Assembly (NCBI GenBank): GCA_015680685.1
Contig: MNCI01036132.1
Coordinates: 915,219 to 979,218 of the forward strand
Direction: 5' to 3'
DNA from: Gnetum montanum
Taxonomy: Eukaryota > Streptophyta > Gnetopsida > Gnetales > Gnetaceae
DNA length: 64,000 bases
Shown piece after piece: positions 1-11,464 of this stretch. Below the pieces are notes generated by a model that ran no database searches, had not been told where the DNA came from, and saw only the letters and a program-made list of their open reading frames with translations. Position 1 is the stretch's first letter; the number at the start of each line of letters is the position of its first letter. The position numbers were made by a program, and so were the translations under genes.

Positions 1-1
1 G

Positions 2-229
2 GAACCTTATATAATCGATGAAACCTTTCCTTCTAAAGACATGATCGTATATAAATATGAAAGCCCAGACAAGAAGTAGTTGGTCAACATCCAACAGGTA
101 AAGCCTTTCCATGAGCCCAAGCAAGCCAGTACAAAAAATGCCTTAAAAAATGAACAACCTCACTTAATTTTTTGGATCTCCTCCTTCCAACTCAATTGTG
201 GGGGATATGGCCATTCATGCTAATCACAT
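2..229 (+). pseudogene. tail of a decayed retroelement reading frame
   Basis: One frame stays open across this stretch except for a TAG near position 77, ending at a TAA near 227. It includes VNIQQVKPFHEPK, which resembles the short sequence after the integrase core of Gypsy polyproteins (V-N-x-x-x-x-K/R-P-F/Y-H). A G-rich stretch, GTGGGGGATA at about 198-207, follows and is a plausible polypurine tract with TGG next to it, so an LTR may begin near 208. The frame is cut by the window edge, so lineage cannot be assigned. The similarity is short and the call is tentative. Confidence 0.3.
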
Positions 230-2255
230 ACATGGCTCCTCAGTTTGTATACATTTTCAATTTTTGCAAATTGTTTATTTTATATCTTTTTGATTTTAAA
301 CTTTTTTCCTATTTTACACCATTTTTTGTTTTACCTCATCATTAGTACATTTAAATTTTTCTTGAATACTTTACACTTTCTTATATATTGTACCTTATTG
401 TATTTTAGTGTGATTTTCTAATTTCTATTAATAAATGTGCTTTGTGCCAACAGGACATAGTGGTTCTATAGCTATTGCTAATGGTGGTTTACACTTAATG
501 GTTTAGTTTAGTAATGTCTAGTTTCTATTTTTGAATTTTTGTACTGATGGCTAAGACATGATTTTTTTTTCATGGAACAGGCAGTGAGTCCATGTCATCC
601 ATCCATTTACAAACTCTATGGTTTTCCTTGTTTTGAAAATAAGAGGTCCCTTTCATTAAATAAACCTTTAATAAATTTATGACCTTGGTGGTTTCCAAAA
701 TTAGGAAGGATTTAAAGGTTTGCATAGGGTGTGACTTCAAGGGGACTCAATACTCTTTGTAGTCTTCTACTTACTTGGGTGCATTAGCATTTTCATGGAT
801 TTCTTATGATTTCATATTAACCAATAATAGGAAGTTGAATAAGTCTTTGCATGGTGTGGTTCCCATCCAATAATTTTCCAAAAAAAAAAGAAAAATAAAT
901 AAATAAATAAATAGGATAAAAGAGAAAAAACATGATAAAAATTCAAAGCACATCCCTTAGACAAATAAATGGGCTACAAGCATTGGTTATGGGACTAGAA
1001 AGACATGTTACTCATGCCTGAAGGTCCCCTCTAACTAAGGCCCTCTCTCACTTTCTATTTCTATTTTCTTCTCTTTAAGGAATGGTGGTTGTTTTGTGGA
1101 AGCACTTTTGTGTCTCAGGAAGGTAGATCATTTTTGGAGTGGTGATGTGAAGTCATTGAAAGTAGTTCATTTTGGTTTGGACCAAGGATGGATCTTTTTA
1201 GGTCATTTAATCATAAATTCACAAGTGACTCCTTATGACCTCAATTTGGAACTCCACCATCCATCCATGCTACCCATAATTCACCTCACTATCGATGTCC
1301 ATATTCTTGCTCAGTGTCTTTTCCTAATGTACTTGAATTCTTTGGTAGAATCTTTTGGGTTTTGGTTCTTAACTTTCATAAACCATTAATCACCTATGGG
1401 ACCCATGGACTCCTTAGGTTAAGGTTATGCAAGGGCAAATAGGGCATGTGCCTACTATGGGAAGGACCCACTTGCATATCTCTTGGTTGGGTTCATTAAG
1501 TACCTTATCCTTAGGCATTATTACAATTAGATTCTTTCGTGCATCCATCTTCTGCATCCAACCATGTGCTCCTTAAGAATTTTCTTCAACTTAAACATTC
1601 TCCATCAAATTTTTAAATTTTTGAGCTTCCAAAGATCCTCTTCAATGATTTCATCATATTCTTGGCTTTTTTGGGATTCCATGGATCCTAAATTCATTCA
1701 AAAATTTCTTCTAATTTTTGAAATATTCAAGTTTGAAAATTTTGTTTACAAACCTTATAAATGGGGCCCTGTCAACAGAGCCCATACATTACAAGGCCCT
1801 GTATACGTGACCCCATCGATGTAGTGCAAAAATAGTATATATATGCATGACCCCCCTTAGAAATTTTCACATTTGCTTACAAACGCCTAAGGAGTTTTTG
1901 CAATTTTTAGAGCCTAGAACCTCTTAGAGCCCATAACTTCCTAACCATTTCTCCAAATCACTTCATTCTTTGACCCTGTAGCTCCTAAAAGTAATCTCTT
2001 AGTCATGGGGGCCACAAACGTGTTGTTTTTGATGGAAAATGTTTTAACATTTTTCTAACTCCCACAAAGGTTTAGTTAAGGAAATATCATTAAAACATCA
2101 AATTATGAGAGTTAAACCTTTTCAATGTGCTTTGGTAACACTTACAATAAAAAATTAATTAACAAAATAATCAATCTACCATGGTCCAACTATAGACAAG
2201 TGTAACTAATTAACAAGATAAGGTATCCAAAAATTTTAAGTTACACATTATATCT
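230..2255. other. AT-rich non-coding stretch, probably old LTR or retroelement debris
   Basis: No convincing coding region. Short open frames at 1096-1389 and 1564-1824 have no recognisable domain, and their composition is that of the surrounding AT-rich DNA. A possible LTR starts near 208, but no partner copy was found in the window. Confidence 0.5.
880..912. repeat. A-rich tract with AAAT simple repeat
   Basis: A run of ten A residues is followed by about five copies of AAAT. It could be the poly(A) end of a retroposon or a simple slippage repeat. No LINE or SINE body was recognised upstream. Confidence 0.7.
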
Positions 2256-2259
2256 AGTA

Positions 2260-5125
2260 ATCCATAGATGTGTTGTGACTGTAGATGGCACCAAAAGGCA
2301 AACACACACAGGAAGGAGAAACATATTAACCAAGGAAAAATGGCTAAGAGTGAGAAGGGGCCAAGAATTGGCCCAGGAAGAATCGATCACAACCCATGCT
2401 ATAGGACCTCCCAGGGAAGAGGCCAAAGTGGAGTCTATTTATTAATTTCCAGAACAAGTGGTAGCAACAAAGCATTTCCACTGAGATGAGCCACCAACTC
2501 AACAAGAAAATATTAAGGTGACCTTGATGGAAGCCTTCCTAAATCAAATTAGATCAAGGAAGGTCTAGAAGATAGTGCTTCAACATTTAAACTTTAGATC
2601 TTTCTTGAAGCAAGCACCTAAAGAGGTACAGGACCAATTGAATACCTCTTCCATGTGATCAATTGTTACTTCCAAGGGGAATGGTATATGAGAGAGATGT
2701 TCCTATTTTGGAATAATAGGTAGGCTAGTTCAATGGTCAAGATTAAGGACATTTCATTATCCTACTCAGTGTAAGCCATTGTAGAGGTACATGGGTTGCT
2801 AAAACTAAGATGAATCTCACTGAGATTTTGATCCAGGTGGACCCCAGCATCAAAAAGAAATGAGTTTAGTAGTGCTATGATGTCGATCATAAGGAGTATG
2901 GTGTGCTCACTCTAGCAAAAAGAATCCATTACAAGATTGCAACCATTCACCTAAATCCCATGGTGAGGCCTAGCAAGATCATTGCCTTTTTTCTCATGCA
3001 TGTGCTGCTCTGGGTAAAAGATTCCTTGTTAACCTTCCACAACTAATCACCCTAGAGATAGAGAATGAACATGGAAGGAAGGCACTACCTTTCCCATGTC
3101 TCATCAAAAAACTATGTCGAAGAGGAATAGTTTGCTACACTAATAATGTTGTTTGATTCACTCCGACCAATAATTAGGTGGCGATGATGAAGGATAAAAT
3201 TCCTACAACAATAATCCAAGAAGAGGAGTAGTAGCCACCACCTCCACCTACCACTTAGAAATAGTGTCGAATATCACTACAACATCCCAATAGTTGCATA
3301 AGTACCAAGAATGGCTCTTGAACGAGCAAGAGTAATAGGCAAGCATGAGTGATGGAGACCCATCTATGTATCGACCTATGATGAGTCACCTAAATGATGT
3401 GGCTAGAATAGTTAGCTTGATGGGAGGAGGTGGATCTATTTTCTCTACCCAACAAATGTAGTTGTCTACAAGGTCAAATCCTAGTGCTAGAGAGGTAACA
3501 GTATCTCTCTAAAAATAGTAGCAACTCCTAGAGATTTCCTAGAATGCCACAAACTTTTTGGTGCACTTGGAGGAGGGTGAGGGGGCAATAGTATTGGTGA
3601 TGTAGCACTAGGGCTAAAAAACAACGGTTGAGGTGGTTGCTAATAGAACTGTCAAAACACCTAATGCACCTATGGCATGTACCAGACATCACTGCACTTA
3701 AAGATGTGCAGACAACCGCAGGAATCATAAGTGATAAATTAAGCATAGCACAACATAAACAACTGTTAGATTAACTTATAGGAACTAGGAAACTACTTCC
3801 AGATGTCTTTGACCATCTAGATAATATAATTGCAGCCCACTCTAAGTGACTAGAGGCAAGGAACAAGAATATTATTTTGTAAGCGTAACTTGAAATAGCC
3901 AAGGAGATGAATGAATGCTTGCCCATGAAAGTTGCTAAACTGAGAGCCCAAATTGCTGACCATGCATTTCCCAACCCAGAAATGATAAGGGATGAAGGTT
4001 TTGAACAACTTCACACTAGGTTGAAAGGGGTTAAGGGTGCAATAGAGATAACAGTGTTTCACTAACCCTTGGTAGAGGCCACCTATCATAAAATTCAGAA
4101 GGCCTTGGATCTGACCCACCAGGAGAATGTGCTACTGATTGTAGAAAATAATTGCTTACAAAATGTTGATGCACATAAACAATAGTTGACTAATTTTATC
4201 CATTAATAGTAGGAGCAACTTGCCAAAGCAAAGATAGAGTTATGGAGATTGGTAGCTAAGAACAAATACCTTTCCATGGAGGAGGTTAGTGCCCTTTGCC
4301 AAATGACTGCAATAGAAGTAGTTGCCTAGAAATCAAAGGCTTTAAAATTTTAGAGATTCAAAGATCACTATAGAGACTAGGTTGACCTACAAAAGGAAAT
4401 AAATGAGAAACACATTCAGGTGGCAAAGGCAAAGGTAAATGAGATGCTTTGGCAACTCCAACAAGGATGAAAATTATGGTAACCCATCATTAATGGGATT
4501 GATCAATACAATAAAGAAGAAATTTTCCTAAAGGAGTTGTAGATAGAGAAGATGACTGAATATATGAAGCTTTCCAATTTCTGGTACACAAACCTAGCTA
4601 TGTTGACTATTGGATGGCTGTAGTCAGAATTGGAGAAGAAGGTGGCTAGCTCATACTTGTTGTATGAAGTTGATTTCAAGCACCTCAAGGACATCAAGTA
4701 AAAGCCTATAGAGGCAAACATTGAACTTGAGGTTCTCAAGGGCAAATATACTAATCAAAGATCCACTACTAAGATCCTAGCCTAAAGAATGAATGACTAC
4801 TAGGAGCTTCAAAACATAGTTATGGCATTCAATGTCGAACATAAGCAATTCGCTACCTGGTTCATCAACATCAAGGAGCTATTCCTAGTAATGCCCTGTC
4901 CATGGGATATCTCCATTCCAGCCCACATTGGCAATGCCGCATGGACTATGAATGATCCTCAGAGCAAGGAAAATAATATGAAGGCATTATTAGATGCCTT
5001 TTGTCTTCTACCAAAGGTACTAGCCACAGCATGACAACAATAGCCTCCTCAACCACCACACAGTCCTAAAGCTAGTGAAGATCCTTCGGAACCTTAGGAA
5101 CCTCCACCACCTAGGATTGTTTGAT
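2260..5125 (+). pseudogene. decayed retroelement accessory protein (plant-transposon-protein-like segment, coiled coil, Pro-rich tail)
   Basis: A long coding remnant with many stops and a few frameshifts. At about 2920-3150, in two frames, are PMVRPSKIIAFFL and then LPFPCLIKKLCRRG. The second is close to the LPFPsLI..LCrraGV signature of the plant family annotated as putative plant transposon protein (Pfam Transposase_32), a retroelement-associated protein of unknown function. From about 3880 to 4800 one frame encodes a charged, heptad-like region (for example VAKLRAQIADH, QLAKAKIELWRLVAKNK) that looks like a coiled coil. The tail, about 5030-5125, is rich in P, Q and E (PPQPPHSPKASEDPSEP). 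Stops are mostly TAG where Q is expected, which suggests decay by C-to-T change. No introns are needed to follow it, unlike the antisense genes of elements 1 and 2. The parent element was not delimited. Confidence 0.55.
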
Positions 5126-5139
5126 CTTCTAAACCATCT

Positions 5140-7184
5140 TCATGTTGTTAGAGGATATGCTATCCAATTTGAGTAGTCATGTCATGGTGCTCAATTTTGT
5201 GTCATGAATACCACAAATTTTATAATGATGTTGATCCATACACTTGAGCACTCAGTTTTGTTTTCAGCTTTGTTGTGTCAAATGTTAGTCAATAATTGCA
5301 TACCTTCCCAATTTTAGGAAACTTAAGAATGAGTTTTCATTTAGTCGTGGGGCTATGATGAAACATCAAAGTGTCACATCGATGAACCCTCATTGATGGA
5401 TCCTCGTTGACATAGCTCCATTGACATGATGTTTCCCCATGGATAAGGTTGCATTAATGTAGCATTTTCTATGTTTAGGAGGCCTCATTAACATAGCTTC
5501 ATAATAAAGTCTAATACACACTGATCCACCATGTTTATGATAAGTCTTATGAAATTTGTAACAAAGCTCTTGTAGTCTTGTCATTTGAAAGTTAGAATAT
5601 TTTTTTGAGTGCCCGCAATAGGAGTCAAAAAGTGTATGGATCTTTATTTGAGCATTGATGTACCTAAGCACACCAATGTGAACAACATTATAGATGAACC
5701 TTTTGATCAAACCTTGCAGCACTTGGAATAGATTAATGATTTATTTTTGAATTTACTGTTTTCATTAAGTACATAATTAATTAAGATAAGTAAGACTTTA
5801 ATTAATTAACTAATTAAGATAAATAGATTAAATACATAAGTATGATTGCTTTGAGCGTAACATACAATGCTTAGTAATCCCAGCAACACTTAACGCTTGG
5901 TAACCCAACAATGTTGTATGCATTCAGGATGTGTGCAGGAAGAGGGTTTGGATGCTTATGTTAGGATATCTAGTTATTAATTAGTAATCAGATTAGTTGA
6001 ATTGGTTAATAAATTGAGTTTTGACTATTTATCAATCATAGGTGAATAAAATATAAAATAATAAAAATCATGTACCCCAGTTACACTTAACCATACAACT
6101 AAGCTTCACAAGTGTAGTTGGAAAGACAACAATTGTGACAATTACATTTTACTTCCTAGAACTAGCGTACTTAGGAAGTTAAGGTTTGTGGAATTTGACT
6201 AGATTGCATGTGAATGCTTGTAATTCATATGGTTGGGCATAGGATATACTCACTTCTCATCCAATATCTATAAAGTTTGATTAGGTTATAAAGTTAGTAT
6301 TTATAGAAGTAGGAACCGAGTGAATACCTTCTATTTGCTAGAATTTTTAATTATCCTTTTAAAGATGAGATTTGATGTGATATTCAAATATTTTAGTTGG
6401 ATGATTCACATTTATGTTCTTGGAATATTATAGTGGAATGACTAAAGTCTTATCTAGTTGCATCCTACTTTGATATAGGGTCCAATTCGTGATGCATTTT
6501 CATTTTAGTATTGGGATGAACATGCTTACCAAGGGCTTTCAAGAAGTGAAGTTGAAGATTATGCCTTAGCCTCTAACTTATCCTTCTTTAGGGGGTTTAC
6601 ATGGGTAGTATTATAGAGAAGAAAAAATGAATTAGCCATAGCTAAGATCCTAGCTATGGAATGATGAGTGATTGTAGTCTCATTTCAAGGATAAGGGTTG
6701 CTTAGCTAGTAGGGCACCATCTTCTAATATAAATCTTTAAATCATGATTGACTTCTAAATATTAATATTAGACTAAAGATCCAGCCTTAAGCATTTAGAA
6801 GAAATGCATATGTCTTACTCATATCCATGAGAATCACAATGGATGGGGATAATTTATTGAGTATACAAGGAGAAGAGGTTCCATCCCCAAATATTAGAAC
6901 CCTAGCAAGTAAAAAGAGACATGTATCATCACTTGTGGATACCACTTCAATATCTCTGGTAACATTACAATAAAAAAAAGGATGAATTAGCACTCATGCT
7001 CCTCTTGGTTCCCCATATATAGCTTTCTTAAATTTTTTTTGAAACAATGATTCATATGGGTCCTAATACTCTGGCTTATTTCCCTCTTAGGTAGGAAGAG
7101 AAGAGAGAAAATGGAGCACTTAAGTAAGCCCTTAGGTAGTGGTGTAACTTCATTTTAATAGAAAATAATATTCAACCTACTAAA
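5140..7184. other. non-coding AT-rich flank of element 1
   Basis: No coding region I can support. It contains the short inverted-word cluster at 5370-5510 and AT-rich DNA up to the target-site duplication of element 1. It may belong to the same old element as the 2.3-5.1 kb coding remnant. Confidence 0.5.
5370..5510. repeat. cluster of CATTGATG-like words in both orientations
   Basis: Variants of one short word recur about every 25 bases: CATCGATGAA, CATTGATGGA, CGTTGACATAG, CATTGACATG, CATTAATGTAG, CATTAACATAG. The word is nearly self-complementary. This resembles the word clusters of elements 1 and 2 but with a different sequence, and may mark an LTR of the older element. Confidence 0.45.
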
Positions 7185-7189
7185 TCTAG
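7185..7189. repeat. target-site duplication, left copy (TCTAG)
   Basis: TCTAG directly precedes the TG of the 5' LTR and is repeated exactly after the 3' LTR at 25511-25515. A five-base duplication is standard for Gypsy integrases. Confidence 0.9.
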
Positions 7190-8874
7190 TGAAACACCAC
7201 AAAATGTCAACTTAACACTTTGAAACAAGAACAATTCAAGCCCCTTTCAGCATTCAGGAAGCAAAACTTGACTAAGGCATGGAATTCACACCCAGGTTTC
7301 TCAAGCCAGCTTACTCATGATGCCAAGCTAGCTTGCCCTCAATGTGACCAAACCATTAGAGCTTCCAAATCAGATCAAAACAATCCTAATTTGAATGGGC
7401 AAGGCCCCTCTCAAGCCCATTAATGATTACTCCAAGCTTTGGCATCCAAAATCCAAGATTTCAGGTCAAAATCACACAAACTTTGAGGTCATGCCCAGGT
7501 CACGCTGGCAACGTGAGTCCAGCGTGAGTAACTAAAAACTGCCTCAAAACTACCCCAAAAAAGCATCAAAATGGTCTAATTTCGAGGGTACAACCCACCC
7601 TCAACCTTCATTAATGATTTCTTCGAGTTTTAGCCTCCAAAACTTCAGATTTCATTTCCAAAAATGTTCATTTTCATTGCTCATGCCCAAGTCACACTAA
7701 CAACGTGAGCCCAGCGTAAGTTGCCAGAATGACTTGGATCAAGGCATAGACAGACTCAAATTCAGCTTGCAACTCATCTATAAAGGTAGGCAGCAATTAC
7801 ACTTGAAAGAAAGGTCTTAGAAAATCAAGATTTGGTGTTAAATGAACCATTCCAACTTGCTCATGCCAAGCTCACGTCTAGCTAACACCCAGGTCACGCT
7901 GAGGTCACACTGACAGCGTGAGCGCAGCATGAGCTACCAAAAGTGGCCTAGAGCATTCTAGCTACATGCCGAAGGCACACCAGGACAAGATCAACTCACG
8001 CTGATAGCCTTGATGAAGCAAGAACATCTCAAACAGCCACAGAACCACTCATGTTGGCATCCTGCAACAACTAGTTCGTAGATCAAGAGGTTCCAAGCAA
8101 GCCAGAATCAAGATCTCTTATTATACACTATTATTTTATTGTAAATTTACAACATTTTTGAGCTCTTACACTTCAAATTGTATGCATGAGTGTAATGTAA
8201 ATCAATACACATTGTAAGATACAAGGCATCCAGTCTAGAACGTAGTCTACCCATGTACAACTATCACGCGATCCATTTTTCACGGATCTCACAACTAGTG
8301 ACCTCATTCGCAAATCCTACTCCTGAGCCTAACAAAATGTATAAATATCCTATTCATTGACATAAACAAGGTTGGAAAAATTTGGAGTGAGAAAACCAGT
8401 AATCCTGAGCCCTACGTACATGATTTCCAACACCTGCAAACACCTCGCATTGGAGCTTAACGTCTAACTGCAATCCAGACACGTGACTGCATTTTGACCG
8501 ATGCACATCTTATTGATAAATACAACATAGTTTTATTTTTCCCTTCCATTTTGTGTTCCGTTTCATTATTTGCATTGTTCCACTTTATTGCATGTTTCTA
8601 CATACATTCTATTCACATTGATATGCTATATTGCATATTTACATTTCGTTACATCACATTCTCTCATTTTACATGTCGGGACGATAACCCCAGCACAGGC
8701 CATTAGTGTATGCTCGAGGAAGTCCTTGGTTGATCTGCGTGTAGACCATCCAAGGCACTCTACCTTTGTTTTTTCAGCTTGCCCTCACAAAAAGGCAGGG
8801 TCGTCTGTATCTCTCTGGAGATCTTTCAGTGTTCATTTTCCTCCAGCCTTACGCTAATGATTTCGAATAGTACA
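7190..8874 (+). repeat. 5' LTR of element 1
   Basis: 1685 bases, TG...CA ends, aligning throughout with 23836-25510. It carries several inverted pairs of the element's word, for example TCACGCTG at 7500-7507 with CAGCGTGAG at 7520-7528, and further copies near 7690-7720, 7870-7935 and 7990-8003. A TATAAATA box lies at 8340-8347. Short open frames at 8494-8857 fall inside the LTR, recur in the 3' LTR and have no recognisable domain, so they are not called genes. Confidence 0.93.
8340..8347 (+). promoter_or_regulatory. TATA box of the element 1 LTR
   Basis: TATAAATA is conserved in both LTRs (second copy 24975-24982), about 530 bases before the LTR end, a plausible position for the element's own promoter. 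The transcription start is not determined. Confidence 0.5.
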
Positions 8875-8879
8875 GAAAT

Positions 8880-8897
8880 TGGCGCTAGAAGGAGGGC
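8880..8897 (+). promoter_or_regulatory. primer-binding site of element 1
   Basis: TGGCGCTAGAAGGAGGGC starts five bases after the LTR end. It begins with TGG, the complement of a tRNA CCA end. I cannot name the tRNA. Element 2 has the related TGGTACTAGAAGAAGGGC in the equivalent place. Confidence 0.8.
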
Positions 8898-8994
8898 ATC
8901 CTGCTTACCGTTTGACAAAACCTTGGTCACCCCGCGGTTCGAAACGTTGCACAGATTAAGCACTGAAACCAAAACCCTCATTCACGAAGAGCCT

Positions 8995-9175
8995 ATTCGT
9001 GCTAAGCTTGCTCACGTTGCAGAGTTACGCATGCTGAGCTTGCTCATGCTAAACCCAGTTACGCACGCTAAGCTTGCTCACGTTGAACCCAGTTACACAT
9101 GTTGAGCTTGCTCATGCTAAACCCAGTTATGCACGCTGCACAGTTGCACACGCTACCCAGCTTGCTCAAGCTAGG
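8995..9175 (+). repeat. 33-bp tandem repeat in the leader of element 1
   Basis: About five units with a 33-base period, for example GCTAAGCTTGCTCACGTTG at 9001 and again near 9067, with divergent half-period copies between. Each unit contains the element's word CTCACG/CTCATG and CACGCT. It lies between the primer-binding site and gag and stays open in one frame, but is probably leader RNA. Confidence 0.7.
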
Positions 9176-9224
9176 CTTGCATACGTTGTTTACATAAATT
9201 CAACTAGTCAATCTAGTTACACAC

Positions 9225-11464
9225 ATGAAACCTTCCCAGATCAAAGCAACATTGTCCATTTTCGACCTTAATGCTGAAATCTCAAACCCTGTGACTGCAA
9301 TCAAATCCATATTCACCGTTGTAGAGATAAACCCTCAAGGACCAACTCATCAATCACTTAGGTTACAAGGCAAAGGCCCCGCCTATACAATTCTCACCCC
9401 GGAACAATACAACTTCATCTACGTAAAGATCCAAGCCAACCTGCCCATTGATCACGCGGAAATGGAAGCAAAATGACATTATGAACTCATCTATAAGGGG
9501 GGCCATAACTTTATCCCTTTAGCATATGATGTGATTCCCCTCTCTGAATCCTATCATGAACTCATATCCTAGCTCCTCATGGCAAGGAATCAAACCTTGC
9601 AGCAACCCACCATAGAGCCTCAAAACAGGGACAAGGAAGATCATTTCGCGGCTCAATCCGAACATGGGGATTCGTACCACACTCTCAATCCTCATACTTA
9701 TGCAAACCCATTATTCCACCCTTTCACAGGAGAAACTATTTCTTTTCATGTATTTACAAACACTCGAGCACCTGTCTCTCAACAGGAAGCACCTAGCCTT
9801 ATGCCTACTTTCCCTACGACCAACACCCAATTCACTATGCCCATCCTGCTATCCCTCTGATTACCACTTTACCCTCCCTCTCACAAGGACAATCCCAAAA
9901 ACTCCCCTCTCAAGCTAATATGGAAGCAACCTTCTGATCCCAAATAATTGGACTGCCATCCATGATACCTGCTTCTACATCCGTCCATTACATACCATGA
10001 GTGCAAATTCGAGAAATGCCCTTCACTACTTCAACTCAACAGGTTCAGGGTGTTTCCTCACAACTTGTAACTGGGCAGTGGCCCACACCTGTCATTCAAG
10101 AACATCAACCGGCTCATTATGGCATACCATCTGTTACAATCCCATCCATGAATGTCCCTCAAGTACAACCATCAACAACCCTATAGTCCTTTTTCCCACC
10201 AACCACACAACAATCTAACTATTATCATGCTCAATCTAACCAACCAGCCAGTCCACCTAGTGCCCAAAAGTGGGTAGAGGCTAGAAAGATGATGCAAGCA
10301 TTGATCAATGAGGTGAAGCACCTCAAGATTGCAAACACTGAAGAAGTCACGGTCATGGATTTTTCTCAAGATGATCCGATTAGCTCTTCAGTGCCACCAT
10401 TGACTCTACCAAAAGGAATTTCACTGTCGCAACTAACCAAGTATAACCGAGAGGGAGATCCAAATGCTCACCTAATAACATTCCGATTAGAGTGTCTCTT
10501 ACTTCAAGCATGGCCTCATGCAATCCTACGTGTGTTCACCATGTCCTTAACTAGGAGAGCCTTAGACTGGTACCGAGCCCTACCGCGTAACTCCATATCC
10601 TCTCTAGAGGATTTGTTACATCAATTCGTTACCCGTTTTAAGTATAACCTGAAGCCTGAAGCCACACTAGATAGTCTAATCCAAATAAAATAAGTGCCAT
10701 TAGAGCTTGTACAGAAGTTCATCCAAAGATGGAGCACTACCCTTAACGAACTTCACGAGCCTATCTCGGAAAAGTATTTACTTACAATCCTCAAGAGTGC
10801 CATGAATGATTTTGTTAAGTCAAAACTTTATTATCTGAAAGCTCGCACTTTGAGTCAAGCATTTGTCCAAATCAAAAACATAGAAGAGGCAGCACAGACA
10901 AGTCATGAACCAGCTTACTTAAATTTCAAAGGCCAACATATGAAGAAAGATAAAGACAAATCTAAGGCAATAGTCACAGCAGTGGCAGAGGCCTTTCGGC
11001 CCAAAAATGCAGGGCAAAAAGGGAAACAACCCGTCGCCCCCACTAGTCAGGAAAGAACCGTGCCTACTCCTACACCTGAACCCTCCTCTGCCCAAACTAC
11101 TAACACGAGTCATACTCATACCTTCGAACGAAAAGACCCTACCTAGTACACACCCTTGCCCATGAAGCCTTCAAAATTACTGGACCAACTTCTGAAGGTT
11201 GGGTTGATTCAACATAAACAAATGTCTCCTGCAGCATCTCAAAGACATGATTGATACTATGAGTTGGTTAAAGACCCAACGTTAGCAACGGTTAATGAAC
11301 CCCCTGTTCCAAGAGGTTTTAGGTTAGATAGATTCTGTGAGTATCACCAACGATGTGGGCATGGAACCGATTATTGCTTTACCCTAAAACAAGGCATACA
11401 ACATATGATTGATAGAGGTGAGATAGTCCTTGACGAGGCCAACCCAGTAAGACCTCAAAATTAG
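9225..11464 (+). pseudogene. gag: gag polyprotein of element 1, interrupted
   Basis: Gag forms the virus-like particle that packages element RNA. The region reads through a few stops and frame changes: a TGA near 9474, a stop near 9570, shifts around 9900-10250, a TAA at 10691 and a stop after 11143. The N-terminal part (9225-9570) aligns with element 2 (GHNFIPLAYDVIPLSES against a matching segment at 46.5 kb). A Pro/Gln-rich linker runs to about 10250. The retrotransposon gag core is at 10330-10900, with LDWYRALPRNSISSLEDL and FIQRWSTTLNELHEPISEK. The C-terminal segment 11264-11464 has FCEYHQRCGHGTDYCFTLKQ, a Cys/His motif typical of this gag type just before MIDRGEIV. The start at 9225 is the first Met of the conserved N-terminal frame. 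Confidence 0.85.

Noticed and set aside
8494-8857. Overlapping open frames inside the LTR (and again at 25130-25570)
   Set aside because: They lie wholly in LTR sequence, differ between the two LTR copies and have no recognisable domain.
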